Counted from the stretch's first letter, positions 26,346 to 39,573 are shown. The stretch: DNA of 64,000 nucleotides from Dermanyssus gallinae (GCA_003439945.1 QVRM01002067.1:124001-188000), one strand, 5' to 3'. The notes: generated by a model from the letters alone, not told the origin. Numbers and translations: made by a program.

Positions 26346-27058
26346 GCCGCTCGAACCCTAACAAGATAATGGGCTTATGACAATTACGACGACACGACCA
26401 TCACTACACCAACAACTGCCACCACTGCTACTTAACGAGAAAAAGCGGTAGAAAAAGCGCGATCGTGTCGGGCCGGCCGGTCATCTTATTATAGCCGTTC
26501 TGATCGATGTTGCCCACCACCTGTTTACCCATGTTTACCCCGGCAGTAAGAGAGCAGCACGCGTGTTCCATATCAAAAGAAAGAGCTCAGGATTGCCAAG
26601 AAGAGTTTAAGTAAATTGACCCTTTCCGCAGCTAGTCGAGGCGACCGTCTGCCGATGGATGGCCTGCTACCTTCCTTCGCGCAGTGCCTACGCTAAAAGC
26701 CTACTGGCAATATTCTACTTGGTATTATTGGCTCGCAAACCGCCAACACACAGCTTAGTTGTGTTACTAACAAAGTGGATTGCAATTACATACTAGAGCA
26801 TTTTTTTCTCCTAGCCACCACTTAGCTCTTGTCTAGTAGCCAGCTTTTGAAATAGTCGACAAACACCTTCCGGGATTTGAAAACCAGCGTAGTTTGATTA
26901 ACGCTCAAAATCGCTTAAAACGCAACGAAGTAAAATTAAATGTTTAATGAGGTACACCTGCATTTTATGTAGACACATTCAGATCGCAACTAAGGCGGGC
27001 GCCAATCTTGGAGATAGTAAAGTTTTTTTCCAATTTTAGATAAAGACTGTCAATCTTA

Positions 27059-27059
<1 letters not shown>

Positions 27060-27122
<63 letters not shown>
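27060..27122. repeat. TA dinucleotide array
   Basis: About 31 TA units, uninterrupted. Confidence 0.97.
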
Positions 27123-27127
<5 letters not shown>

Positions 27128-27215
27128 GTCAGCAATGCGGTTCTCGAACAGAACGGCGGCCTTGCACTCGGAAGATAGCGTATGCAAATCAAGACCATGT
27201 TACTCTTAAATTGGT

Positions 27216-27291
27216 ATTCATGGTACAATTTAGATAAGGTAAATTTACCAGGAGGGATTCATGGTACACTTTAGATAAGGTAAATTTACCA
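27216..27291. repeat. 41-bp tandem duplication
   Basis: A 35-nt unit beginning ATTCATGGTACA and ending GGTAAATTTACCA occurs at 27216-27250 and 27257-27291 with one mismatch, separated by GGAGGG. The period is 41 bp. It lies about 95 bp beyond a TA array and likely arose by slippage or unequal exchange. Confidence 0.85.
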
Positions 27292-27767
27292 TTATAAACA
27301 GTCACAACTGACAAACCCAAAAAGCGAAAAGCACGTATTTGTTAATAACGAGATGAGTTATAAAACTTTTGCCAATCTGTACATAGTGTTGCAGATTCCA
27401 GTAAAAAAAACTTCAGATACTAGTTTTATAAATAAAAGAGAGAAGGATTTGAGGTCACGTTGGTAGAAGAACGTTAGTAGAACTTTTCTAACTGGTCAAA
27501 AGCTAACATAGACTCTTTCGAGCAGTTGTCACAACTGAGAAGACGTAATGGAGGAGTGGAAAACATAATTAGAATGTAAAATATGATTTAAGCGTTTACT
27601 AAATGTACTGTTAACTTAAATACTATTATAAGTTTTGCTACTCTGGCCAGTGATCTCGTAGTTTCCTTACTGGTATGGACTAAGACGCTTCTGCCTACGT
27701 ATACAGTAAGGCAAGATGATGTGCGTTTAAGGAACCGAATCTTCTCGGTTGCTTTTAAATGGTACTA

Positions 27768-27786
27768 ACAGTGTACTACAGTATAC
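27768..27786. repeat. Target-site duplication, left copy
   Basis: ACAGTGTACTACAGTATAC, matching the right copy at 28013-28031 at 18 of 19 positions. It abuts the 3' tail of the SINE-like element. Confidence 0.7.
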
Positions 27787-28012
27787 ATTTTTCGGGCTGA
27801 CTCTTAGCCGAGATTTAACGTCTACGGCTTTACTGCTATTTGTATTTATTGTTGGGGTCAGTCTATGAAACAATGCGGTACTGCTTTTCGCATTGCGTCA
27901 TAGACGAACCCAACAATAAATACAAATGTGCAACGGTGGGATTCGAACCCGCGCATTCATGTGTGTTCCCCGGTCGCGAGACGCAGGCGAATACACCACG
28001 CCACCGGGCTCG
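27787..28012 (-). mobile_element. tRNA-derived SINE-like element with inverted-repeat body
   Basis: A 226-bp insertion read on the minus strand. The 5' head (about 28012 to 27931) is tRNA-like: A box TGGCGTGGTGT at 27993-28003 and B box GGTTCGAATCC at 27939-27949, with acceptor-like strands CGGTGG and CCACCG pairing at its ends. The anticodon stem does not fold properly, so it is not a working tRNA gene. The body (27838-27927) is a long imperfect hairpin. The 3' end has a short stem-loop (GGCT/AGCC, 27795-27809) followed by CGAAAAAT. Both sides carry a 19-nt repeat, 27768-27786 and 28013-28031, differing at one base, which fits target-site duplication by LINE machinery. Head, tail and duplication are seen directly; naming it a SINE is inference. 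Confidence 0.72.
27838..27927. repeat. Long imperfect inverted repeat (SINE body hairpin)
   Basis: The left arm 27838-27877 and right arm 27889-27927 are reverse complements over about 40 nt with a few mismatches and one indel; the loop is 11 nt. Both arms contain ATTTGTATTTATTGTTGG on one strand or the other. The hairpin lies wholly inside the element bounded by the target-site duplications. Confidence 0.85.
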
Positions 28013-28031
28013 ACAGTATACTACAGTATAC
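28013..28031. repeat. Target-site duplication, right copy
   Basis: ACAGTATACTACAGTATAC, 18 of 19 identical to 27768-27786. It abuts the tRNA-like head of the SINE-like element. Confidence 0.7.
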
Positions 28032-28140
28032 AGAGCAGCAACACGGCGCTGCTGTACTGGAGAATCGACCGAGCCAGTTTCACTTTGCCACCGAAATGAA
28101 CGTGGGGATTGTAGAGTGATTTAGCACACGTTTAGTTTAG

Positions 28141-28161
28141 GACAATTGTGATACAATTGTC
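28141..28161. repeat. Perfect short palindrome
   Basis: GACAATTGT-GAT-ACAATTGTC: 9-bp perfect arms around a 3-nt loop, about 110 bp from the SINE-like element. No function is evident. Confidence 0.75.
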
Positions 28162-29177
28162 CTTCTATATACGTCTAACCGGCGACTAAGACTGTCCAGT
28201 ACTAGTATAACACCAACATATAAAAAAACAAAAATAAAAACCCGCCCATGCCGCTCGTGAGGATGCCTGCTTACATCATATTAGGCTGATGCAAAAAGAG
28301 ATGACGCGCGCACGAAGGGCCTGAACGTTAACAGCCGCGGCTGATACACCATGCCGAGTTTAGAGGCGCGTGATAAGTACCGGATACTACTGAAGTCGAG
28401 TTAGATGATATATAATGAGAATGATAGTAATAAAAACTAAATATTTTCATGATTGCTTAATTAAAACAGTTATAAGGTGAGCATGCTTGTACCTCTCTAT
28501 CACTCACTTAACTAAAAACCTACCACTGTTCCCCATGGTGCCTAAACTAGATCCCTTTATGAGCCTTAGACGGGGTATGGTGCAAACCTAAGTAAAACGC
28601 GTACTCAATATACCAAATGAGAAACAATCGTCCCTTTGCGGCCAGATTTGGAAACTCTGAGCTTGGCGTCAAGTGGTGTTCCAACGATACGAAAGTCATA
28701 CGTCCCTCAGCGGGCATAGAGGGCCTTTTTTGATAAAGCGTTCAGTTACCGTGTCACTTGCCTTTTAGCGTTCTTAGCTTCGACATTCTTTTGATAATCT
28801 ACGAAATACCCATAGCTATCTTTTCACAAGATCTTGCGACAAGTTTTGAATTTATGAAGTGCCGGCTCTGGCATTCCGAAAAGTGCTTGTACCTACCCAT
28901 AGAGCTTCTCTGTTAGCTCTGAAAGGCGTCCTTCTTTTAGAGAGCTAGGATAACAGATATCTACGTTGCTCCAAATCGCCTTACGAAGGCCACGTTAGTC
29001 CCTTCCAACCAGTCGCCCGCAATCACTCTGTGCGTTTTGCAATGTCCTTAAGAGGCCTATTAGTACTCGCTTTGAGGCGACCCAATATCTTCACGGTAGT
29101 AAGTACCTAAGACATAGCTCTTTAGCAAGTCAAGATATTTTCTTCGTTTTCCAAGTCTAGGCGCCTACAATATCAAT

Positions 29178-29180
<3 letters not shown>
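28162..29180. other. No gene seen
   Basis: Unique A/T-leaning DNA between the SINE-like element and a TA array; frames are short. Confidence 0.4.
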
Positions 29181-29233
<53 letters not shown>

Positions 29234-29252
29234 GTATATATATGTATATATA

Positions 29253-29326
<74 letters not shown>
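29181..29326. repeat. TA dinucleotide array
   Basis: About 145 bp of TA with TATATTATATA and GTATATG interruptions. Confidence 0.97.
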
Positions 29327-29963
29327 GGTTGAGAATCTTGCAGGTACTCAATTTATGCATCCAATACGTCCATTTGTATACGCGTCTGTTTATTGAGCAG
29401 CGGTATTATGGTGTAATAGGTAAATAAATAAATAGGCGGCGGCGGCGGATAGACGGATACCGCCCGCGCCGAGATAGAGCCGCCGGTGCGACACGACGAA
29501 CAATGGTGTGGAGAACGAACGCATTGATGAGGGATAATCATGCAGCGCTTCGACAAAAAGCGACGATGAATAGTGAGCGTGTGTGTCTGAGAGAGAGAGA
29601 GAGATAGATAGATAGAGAGATATATAGATACATAGATAGACATAGAGAGGGCTATGAATGGAGTGACGGTGCGCGACTGAGGCTGAGCGAGCAGTATTCT
29701 ATACAATGTAGCAGCCGCAGCAGCAGAAGTCAGCCAGCAAACCAACCGACCGATTGACCGACCTACAGACCAACCGGCCAAGCGATCCGCCGCCAGCGAA
29801 TACACAATAGCGGCTGGGGCCTCCTCCTCCTGTCACTACAACTATTACTACTACGACGACGACGACTTCTATTATTGTTGTTATTATTATTATTACTACT
29901 ATTCGAACTACGACTGGTGGTCTGCAACGAAAAGTGGTCGAGAATCACGCCACGTCAGCGCAG

Positions 29964-30037
29964 GTAAGTAACCATCTGTGTATACATACGTCTGTGTCGA
30001 TATTGCGCGCGTAGTTGTGTGTGTGTGCTTACGAATC

Positions 30038-30081
<44 letters not shown>

Positions 30082-30130
30082 TGCATGTGATTTGTGTGCA
30101 TGTTTGTGCGTGTGTCTCTTTTCTGTGCAG
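29964..30130 (+). other. Candidate 167-nt intron
   Basis: A perfect donor, CAG|GTAAGT, at 29964 is followed 167 nt later by a strong acceptor, TCTCTTTTCTGTGCAG|T, ending at 30130, on the plus strand. A TA array (30042-30079) lies between. The sequence after the acceptor (30131-30240) is GC-rich and contains an ATG at about 30228. Joined frames across the junction are open only briefly, so this could be a 5' UTR intron of an unrecognised transcript, or chance. Confidence 0.3.
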
Positions 30131-33100
30131 TGCCGTTTGTGCTCGCCGAAGTGACGACGACGACGACGTCGTTCGACGCTGACCGGACCCAGCGGCGGTG
30201 GCGGCGGCTGCGCGGAGTAACGCGGCGATGAAAAGGCGGCCGGCGGATGGACTTCAAAGGGTCAGCAGTTGTTGTTGTCGTTGTCGTTGTCGTTCGGTTG
30301 TTGTCAGGAGATACAATATTAGCTGCTGCTGCTGCTACATTGCGAGAGAAGGCCACGACGCTGGTCACAATGATGACGGCGATGGTGATGATGATGATGA
30401 TGATGATAGACCATTGATTGGCCCGCAGTGCTATGCGACCGAATACTGAAGCACAAGCACTTCAATGGACAACGACACTCCGTTGGACGGAGAGCCGTCG
30501 AGATGATGAAGAAGAGGAGGATGAGGATCGGGGAGGACCATACTCTTGCTGCTACGGATGCTGCTGCTGTTGCTGCTACTGCCGATGATCATGATGATAA
30601 TAGGATAAAGGAAAGACATACAAAGCTAGAATACGGTAGAGAAGGAACTAGGAAGGTGAAATAGCGGGAGACCGAAAAATGGGAAGGAAAAGAGAGAGGG
30701 AGAGAGAGAGAAAAGCTAAAAGGGCGACGAGAAACGAGAACGACGGGGTAAATGTAAAATGATTGGAACCAGAAATAAGTGCCAAGACGGCTTACGTACA
30801 GAAGGCCCACAAACTCCCAGCAAAGTCTCGAAATATTGTGGTCGTCCACAGGAGGACACTTAGTGGGAAAACATTACCGAAAGGTAGTGAAGAAATGAAC
30901 TGCAAATAAGAACGAAAGTGAAAGATAGAGTTGTATAGGCAGTACACAAAATTGGTAATATTAGGTACATGTGCCAAAATACCTAATGCGCATATCGGCT
31001 ACACAATGAAATAAAAGGAAATATTAATACTAATAACAAAGTGCTTCCATTTCATTGCAACTACGACTGTTGCTGTTGCCCTTGTAATTGTTGTTGTTAC
31101 CCTTCTAAGTGTTGTTGAAGAGCCCAAGTAAAGCAGGGAAGAACGTCGAAAATGCACGGTACGGGCAGAATCCGAGGCAGGTCGACGGCGACAAAAGTCG
31201 AATCAGCGCGACAAAACGACGAAAACGAAAAAAATGAAACGACAAATGCGTCGCAGATTTACGAGGTTATAATATATGTGATGATGACAATGACAAAAGT
31301 AATAATAAGAAGAAAAAGAAGAAGAAGAGAGAAGAATAGGAGTACTGCCTGCCCACTGTCCGGCACATTCAATGGTACCCACTAGTCAACATGCAGTTGT
31401 TGTTGTTGTTGTTGTTGTTAGCCCAGCGACAAACGTTACTATCATTGCTGGCTAAAACGCTGACACTACAACGCTAGTGCATAACGCAGCAAACGAGCGG
31501 TGGACAGATGTTAGTTGATGCTGCTGATTCTCACCAAAGGAGCTCCAAAGGGCGCACAGTTGCTACTTGTATCCTTTATACTACTACCACCACCACTACG
31601 ACAACTACAACAATTACTACTACTACTACTACTACTACTATAGGTACACAACCAAGCTATTACGCCTCTGCTATTACATTTCAACTAGCACAATTACTAC
31701 TTACATCTTTGCGTCTGCGTTACGGACTGCATTGAACGAACGACGAACGCGATGTGTTTGTGCTGCTGTCACCACAGCGCGCCCAGAGAAGCGGCGAAGC
31801 GGCAAGGCTAACCGCTCGGCCCCGCATATTCAAATAATAAAAAAGTGAATAAGCCACGCATCTTCAACTCTCACTCAAGTTACATTGTGTCGGCACACCT
31901 GCCTGGCTCGATGGCAGACTGGCTGGCTGAACAGAGAGCAAGCAGGTCGACGCCACAACGCAAGCAGCAAAAACGACGTCAGCATCAGAACCAACCGTGT
32001 GGCCGGCCAGTCGTTTTGGGGGGGAAAACTTAATTGAAACTGGTTTTGTTACAATTTAGTATACTGCTGAGCTTGTATGCAGGCATATCCGACAATGAAT
32101 TGATGACCTGCCATGTGAAGCAAACGTCGTGTGTCGCGTCAGCGTCTCGGAACGTAGACAATATGTGTGTTTGTAGCTTGTTTCAATTGCTGTACGCAAA
32201 TGCGTGGAGCACGCAGGTTCAATCAAGGCGCTCTAAAAGACTAAACGTTCTGATGTCCAAGCTTCACCGAAGTATTTCTAGGCCTGCTTACTTGCTCAAC
32301 TAGCTCGTATTGCTTAAACGCTTTCATGACGTATAAGCATGCGCATAAACCACGCCTGCATCCCGAAAAGTACATGGTTAAAAATATTAGTATTACGAAA
32401 TGTTTATATGTATATATATATATATATAGACGTGTGGCCAGAGGTCATTTGTGATTACGCTAGCGATAACAGTCATTCTCCAAAGCTTCTGGAGGCTATT
32501 CTTTGTATCCCAATAGGAGGAAGTCAAGTTCCGATCATAAAACATTCTGCGAAGAAACAATTTAGGCGGTCTCATAATATCTCGTATCGTTATGGCAAGT
32601 ATACACGGATTGATAGCGTGCGCTCTGTATTCGTGCAAAGATAGTTATATATTGCCTCAAACTAAAGGCAAACGGTTGCCTTTCTCTTACTTTACTGTCC
32701 CACGGCAGTTTCTATAGCATTTACCAAAAACAGCCAATTTGCCTCAAATGCTAATGCAATGCTAAATGCCATTTTTTGCTTCTCTGTGCAACGCATGCTT
32801 AAAAATTAGTGATAGCTTAAACTACAATTAACAGTTATAATATTAAGCTGTGCTGTATGCTCATTCCACTCAGGGAAACAATCGAGAGCCTTCTCTGAGG
32901 AGAAATCCCGATAACGACACCATACACTAACGTCGCTAACGGCAATCGATTTCTCCTGAAGCAGATTTTTTTTGCATTGTTCGTGTCGCTGGCCATCAAG
33001 CAAAGATTTGGCCAGCGGTCACGAGCCACTGCCATCAGGATCAAGGCATAAAAGAGCACACAAAGCCCTCGATATCTTGATATTCAACCGGCCGACTCAC

Positions 33101-33277
33101 TCGGATCAGCACAACCGCCGACGTGATCCCCTCTGATCTCCTTCCTCTCGCCAGCCTCCCCCTCTTTCTTACCTAGCTGAATCCTTTTTGAGGGTAAATA
33201 CTCATTACTCGGTAGGAGGTAACCGGAGCTCGAGCTATATGGATCGTGTCATGTCTCTCAGGAAGCTATGCGTGCTC

Positions 33278-33282
<5 letters not shown>
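30131..33282. other. No certain gene seen
   Basis: The first 300 bp are GC-rich (a possible second exon of an unknown transcript). Afterwards come GA-rich DNA (30660-30720), an ACT run (31612-31642) and TTG run (31394-31419). A plus-strand frame at 32339-32644 has no recognised domain. Confidence 0.35.
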
Positions 33283-33319
<37 letters not shown>

Positions 33320-33425
33320 ATATATAGCTGTATACCTCCTCTCGTTTTCCTTTACCTTGTCGCGTTTCCCCACCTTCTGGGCCATGCACGCGCACACAGA
33401 TACTATATATATATATATATATATA
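33283..33425. repeat. Two TA arrays
   Basis: 33283-33326 and 33403-33425, separated by pyrimidine-rich unique sequence. Confidence 0.9.
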
Positions 33426-36400
33426 CTTAAAGCACGACCCCGATAGCTGAGTATCCATCGTACGTTCTTTACCGCAGGATCAGTTTTCGCCAATCGTCGT
33501 TCGTCGACTTCGCATAAGGACTACTGCCGACGGTTGACCTTGCCTATTAGGCTAACATTACCGTTGTCGTCGTCGTCGGCGGCGCCCGCTCGATCCACCC
33601 ATATCTACTCGTCTCCCCCCCCCACCCCACAAATATGTATGGTGGCCCGAGAGGTAAGGTGATACAGCGAGAATTGGGCATCTGAAAGGGAAGAGGGGAA
33701 TCTCCAGAGGCCAACTCAGAGGTAGGAAGAGAGGCAGCAAGGAAGGAAACTTCTACGATGCGGTAAAGCTCACTGCCTGCGCACGAGTTTAGGGTCGGCA
33801 TGTCGTCGTTGTTATTGCGGCTTCTCGGCACTTACTCCACCCGTAAGGAAAGAAGACTGCACGGCCATCACCACCCGACACTATTATTCTCCTTCCCCCG
33901 ACTTCGTTTAAGAGATGGCCGTCTTTATGAGAAAATGAGCCTAGGCATTGCTATACTCGCCTGTTTCAGCAAACAAAATTTTGTCTGCAGAAATCGCAAT
34001 AGACACGCGGCAAAGCATTTGCCACGAACCGTGCTACTCTGATTAATCGGACGCTTAGGACAGAAGCAAACAAGTGAAATGGGCTCAGCATACGGAGGGG
34101 CAATAGAGTAGCATGACGTAATCACCTCCGAAACTGGATTTGGTAGCTATACGCGCTAGCTGGGCATAAATGGAGACCCCTGATAAAGGCCAATTTTTAA
34201 CGGGACATAGAATTGTCCAACATGAGCAACATCCTTTCTGTCCTGTCAAGTTACAGACAAAACACTGAACGCTATGGAATATAAATAATTTATGCTTATT
34301 TACATCCACTGCATACAGACACTTGACAAAAGAGTCACCTCGAATATCAACGCAATATACTATATACTGTAGCTATTACCAGACGCGCATACTTATCAGA
34401 AGAACAGGTTAAACTTTCTGGTCGCTAACGAAGCAAGCTTAAACTATTCCCTAACATATATCTGCCCTTCGTACGTAAACCGCACAACTGGTTACAATAA
34501 TTTAGATTCGTTGGTAGCTATTAGGTCATTTCAACTAGAAGCATGACTTACGCCTTAAGCCATTTAACTAAAAGCATGAGATCATCACGCCTCTTCAGGT
34601 CTTCAGCCTCCAATATGTCGATAGGCGTAATACATTTTTGGGTAGGGTCTTTCTCTATGCGTGCGGTGGGGAACTGCTGCTTCTGTTGCAGGGGTCAAAG
34701 TATAGTCAACTGGGCAGTCTAGCAGATGCGGCAATTTACACTAGGCTCAATAAATAATTTACTTGCTATAGTGACTTCGTACGTTGGAGCATTACACATC
34801 GCATTGCTTTGACGTCACCCATGGCTCAGCTACCGAATCGATACAGACACTAGCATGTACACACAAACAGAACATTCCCGGCCCGTCGCTGGTGCTCTAT
34901 GCAGGACTGGAGAACTGACCTGTGGACCGACGTGCTCGGTCGGCAAAAATCGCTTAGAGATATCATATAATACAAATTCCCAAAAGAGATCTGCGCATGC
35001 ATATCACGAGCCACACAACCGCTGTAACGTGTGAAGATGGTCGCGCTTCAAGCCTAGCCTAAGTTAGTCGAGAGCATAAACTTCGTTTCTAAACGAATTC
35101 TTGTAAAGATGCAATCTCTGAAATAGGTGTGCAAACGGGGCAATAGCGAAAAATTAACACGAATATTTGACCGGAAGTTTAACTGAAATATGTGATGCAA
35201 TCGATCTGAGTTTCCTGTGCGGTCAGTCGATAGCCAAAGCTGTGATCCGCCATTAGTGAGAAGAGTCTGGTCGTGACGAACGGACTAGCTCGTTTGGTGA
35301 TTGGGTCGTTAATAGTACATCGACGTGTTGTTTCATCAGGTTTCGTTTGTCTGGGTCCCCAACGTGACGTCAGCGCGTGTAATCAGTGGGACACACACAG
35401 CTATGCGTGCTTGGTGTCGGCCGGAAAACGAGACCCGGCGAGGTTCCGGCTGTCACCCGCTGCCCGATCAAATCGCGCCACTATCAAATTGGTATAGTAG
35501 ATAGACTGAGTCTGTTGGCACATGATATGATTAGCTAGTTAGTTTAGAGTTGAGAGTTGATTGAAGAGAAACGTGTCTCTCATCAGCGGCGGCTCGGCTG
35601 TTGTCGTGGCGCTGCTCTCCAAAAGCAGCTGGAAAAAGAAGAAGACAAGAAAATGCCGGTTTTCTCAGTCTCCCCTTTCGGCTTACGATGGTGGCAGTAA
35701 GCGACAAGTAGCAAGATCTGGTAGACTAATCATCAACAGTGCAATCTTTTTCGCTCTTTTTCCCTCCCACTCGTCCTCTCTCTGTTTCTTTCTCTAATGC
35801 TGTCTGTTGTATTCAAACTCCCATCTTCCCTGCCCTGCCGAATTAGTTTGGTCGAGACAGGCAGAACGCCAGCGGCGTCGTCCAGTAAGAGCATCGCCAT
35901 ACAAGCACGAAGCACCAGCAAACCAATGATTACACTCGGACAAACACCGCTGCTCTCTACGCTGTGGTGTTAGCTTCCCGTGAATATTGTAGTAATGGCG
36001 TGGTAGCCGTCGTAGACGACGAGCCACTTCGCAGGCAACAACAACAACCACAACACCAACAACAGCAACAACAACAATACAACGGCAATCTTCGAAACTG
36101 TATGAAACGACGAACGTTGCCGAGTTTCGAAGCGAGCGCTTTGAAAGGACAACATAGTCGCGCTGCTGCATGACGAATCGACGAATTAACGGCATTAACC
36201 ACCTACTACCTACCTATGATGACCTTCCATGTACTCTACCAGCGGATCGATTGGCGACGGCGTCAAACCTCTCATCATCGCCGCCACTACCTCCAGTCTC
36301 CATTGAGCAGTCGTCTCTTTCGTTCTACTCCTTCAGACATACAGCCTGGTCTCTCGCGTTCTCTCTCTCTCCTCTCTCTCTTTAGTTCTCCCACTAAGTC

Positions 36401-39258
36401 TAAGTCTATCTCTCCCTTCTTGTCCCCCTGTCGCTCTCTCCTTCTCTGTCTCTGGGGCTCGTCTTCCCTCAGGCGTCTCCTTGTCTGGCTGGCAGTCAGT
36501 CTTCCCCTGAACTTACGCGTCTCATGCGAGTGGGAACGCCTGAAAGCATTGGTCGATGTAGTAGTAGCAGTAGTTGTAATAATATTCCTTCCTAGTCGTA
36601 GCAGCAGTTAGTTAGAGTTATAGTTATGGTTGTGGTTACATTGAATGTGGTAGTTAGTAGTTGTAATAGTAGAAATCGTGGAATAGGCTGTACATGTCGA
36701 ATTATTATTGTCGTGGTAGTTGGCAGTTAATTTGCCGCTACGATGTGGGCGCGGCGCCAGCGGCGTCGGCGTCCGTAGGAGTCTGGGCTAAGTAGTGTGA
36801 GTGTTGTTGGGGAGAAGTAGTCGTTGACAACGTTGATTATCACATGTTGTTGATACACGCCACGGTGGTAACGGAGAACACCGTGCTGACGCCGACATCT
36901 CCGATCTCTCCAACCTCTATGCTTCTCGGCCAGGGCGGGGGGGAGGTCAATCGCAGAGCCAGCCGAAGGATCGATATGCTCGAAGCCATTTCAGCCAGTA
37001 GGTGATTGGATCACTTGTCGCGGCGGCTTATATCGGTTGCTTGATGGCTGCTGTTTCTCAACATCGTCATCAATTCTCTCGTCTTTTGTCGTCTGCTAGC
37101 CACCCTCGACTGATGATGATTTGCATCATCATCATCTCTCTCTCTCTCTCTCTCTGACAAAGCATGTGCCGTGACGACGGTCAACAAATCGGTACCGTGT
37201 TTATGCCGCAGGGCGGCGACGAGGACAAGTTAACTCCTCTACACCACTCCAGGATAGGCTTAAGACTCGAGATGCGCGATAGTCCAAATCGGTCGAATGT
37301 CGTTCCGACAGGCACGAGTTTGTAATTCCTGCGGTAAGCGTCCAAAGCACGACCGAACGCAAGAGGTAAGAGGCGCCCACCCACCTTAGAGCGAAAAAAG
37401 CACTGGAACATCCGGGAACAGCATGTTCGAGGACAAATCGAGCTACGCCTAAGAGTGTGAAGAGTGCATGCCATGAAGCCAGGTCTATCCGATCTGTTAT
37501 CTGCTTGATCATTGCTGGCTACTTAATGGCTGCTACGACCATGTCACCACAATTTCATGCATGCCTGTGTACATTTACCCTCATATGTAAGGACGTTCAG
37601 TGTACGTAGAGCACTGTACACTTTAGTGTAAACTAGTTTAAATGTATAGAACCTTCTCCATTTCGAAAGAGAAGTAGGATTTCCTATTTCGGAGCGAGCA
37701 CTTGCCCTTGCACCTAACGAAGGAAAAACATTCTTCTTGCTCTTCAAGCTTGTTTTTGACGGCAATGATGGCCTAACGAAAGAATGTTGGTAGATATATA
37801 CTATCTGCGGTACGCAGTTGCGTTCTATCGCTGGCTCTGCCTTCGTATTGGGGTACGTGGGGGCCCAGCAGCCCCCCCCCCCCCCCCCATTCCGTGGGGC
37901 CTGGACTAGTCACCAGCCTGTTGTCTGCAACTTCTCAGTCACATGCGATTAACGATGACACGATCGAACACGCGGCCTATAACGGGTGCTACCTAAATCG
38001 GTGCCCGAGCAGTGTTCGTTCCGATCAGTTTCGCTGATACTTGTCTTTGTTTGCTCTTTCTTATTCGCTTCGCTCTCTTTCCAAGTATCACCTCTCTCTT
38101 GTCTATAGCAAATGTGGCAAACACAGCGGTAGTAGCTGAAACTGCGACAGTTTACTATTAGACATATTGAACTACGGCTATAGGGCCTCCCGGGTCACGG
38201 TCGCCGTCCACCGACGTTACCCTTGATAGCGGTTAGCATTTTAAAGGAACTACCAATGTTATTCGATAGCGTACATTGACTTACCTTAGCTGGGTATACA
38301 ACGCGAGTGTGACCTACACCGTAACAGCCTTGATTTAGTGGATACATGAAAAGCCTAATTAATGCAGAATGCATTAATTAATTCTACGGAGTCGATTCAC
38401 TAATCTACAGAACGGATTTATATAATTCTGCTTTTAATATGCATTTGCATCAACTTTTTGTATGTAACATAAGTTCCGCCGTCTGTTGGTCCGTCTCTAA
38501 AAACGAAGGAAAACTTTGCTTGCCTAAACAGAAGTAGCCTAATTTATGTAGTTATAAAGTTACTTAGTATATATATATATATATATATTAACAAAATTAT
38601 GAATGTTTTACTCAGCAGAAGCATAGGCATATTCGTGCTGCGTGTGCAAGCGGAATGACAGCGATGAAGACAATCTTAAGCTACATGTCGGACTGATCAC
38701 ACTATTCTTGTATGCGTGCAGCAGTTGGCAGCTGTGCTAATAGAGAACGCACCTTACCGGCGTCGAGGTGGCAATGAGGGGGAAGCAGGAGGAGAGTCGA
38801 AGTCTTCAGTACAGTAAAGTACATCTGGTGTGGCCAACCGGCTATATTGGCGTCGAAGGCCAACTGAGGCTCATCGCTCACTCAGCGCACACAATAGGTA
38901 GAAGTGAGAAGCAGTTGATGATGTTGATGAGGATGATAAGGATGATGATTTTGCGATGATCAGAGACGTCAGTCATCCGTCACCCCGCCAAGAGCCTGAT
39001 TGCGGTGGCCTGATCGCGCCCAAGCTGCTGCTGTTGTTTTTGCTGCTGCGGCGGCGTCGTCTCGTCAATTCGATACAGCTAATCAAGCATGGCCCAGCCC
39101 AGTTCAGCTCTGGCACCTCAGATTAGTTACCTTTTCTAATTACAGCTGGCTAACCGTTGGTGTCGGTATTGTGCTTTGCAATCGCATATTGGCTGCCTTG
39201 CGTCTGATTACGCTGTTTTAAGTAAAATAATAATTAGGTACATTGACTTCTACTTTTT
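33426..39258. other. No gene seen
   Basis: Unique-looking DNA with CAA (36030-36080), CT-rich (36355-36460, 37135-37155) and C17 (37872-37888) tracts. Two overlapping minus-strand frames near 37181-37512 are about 100 codons each and lack recognised domains. Confidence 0.4.
38356..38380. repeat. Perfect short palindrome
   Basis: TAATTAATGCA-GAA-TGCATTAATTA: perfect 11-bp arms with a 3-nt loop. The TAAT cores are also of the kind bound by homeodomains, but such sites are common in A/T-rich DNA. Confidence 0.75.
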
Positions 39259-39270
39259 GTATATATATAC

Positions 39271-39307
<37 letters not shown>

Positions 39308-39449
39308 ACACGAGCGATATCCTTTTCTGCAAAATTACCTGAATAGTTATAATTGATTGAATGTATGTAATATTGAAAATTTCACGCTCAATGAACATTT
39401 ATTGAGCTAAAATAAATTTGCCGTCCGGAGAAGACGGTCCCATAAAAAA

Positions 39450-39455
39450 AATATG

Positions 39456-39541
<86 letters not shown>

Positions 39542-39573
39542 TATGTATGTATATATATATATATATATATATA
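39450..39573. repeat. Compound TA array
   Basis: About 120 bp of TA with ATGTATAT interruptions; a smaller TA array lies at 39259-39305. Confidence 0.95.

Noticed and set aside
27931..28012. Functional tRNA gene
   Set aside because: A and B boxes are good, but the anticodon stem does not pair and the sequence continues into a repeat body with target-site duplications.
27840..28124. 94-codon open frame over the SINE
   Set aside because: It runs through the tRNA-like head and hairpin, so it is non-coding repeat sequence.
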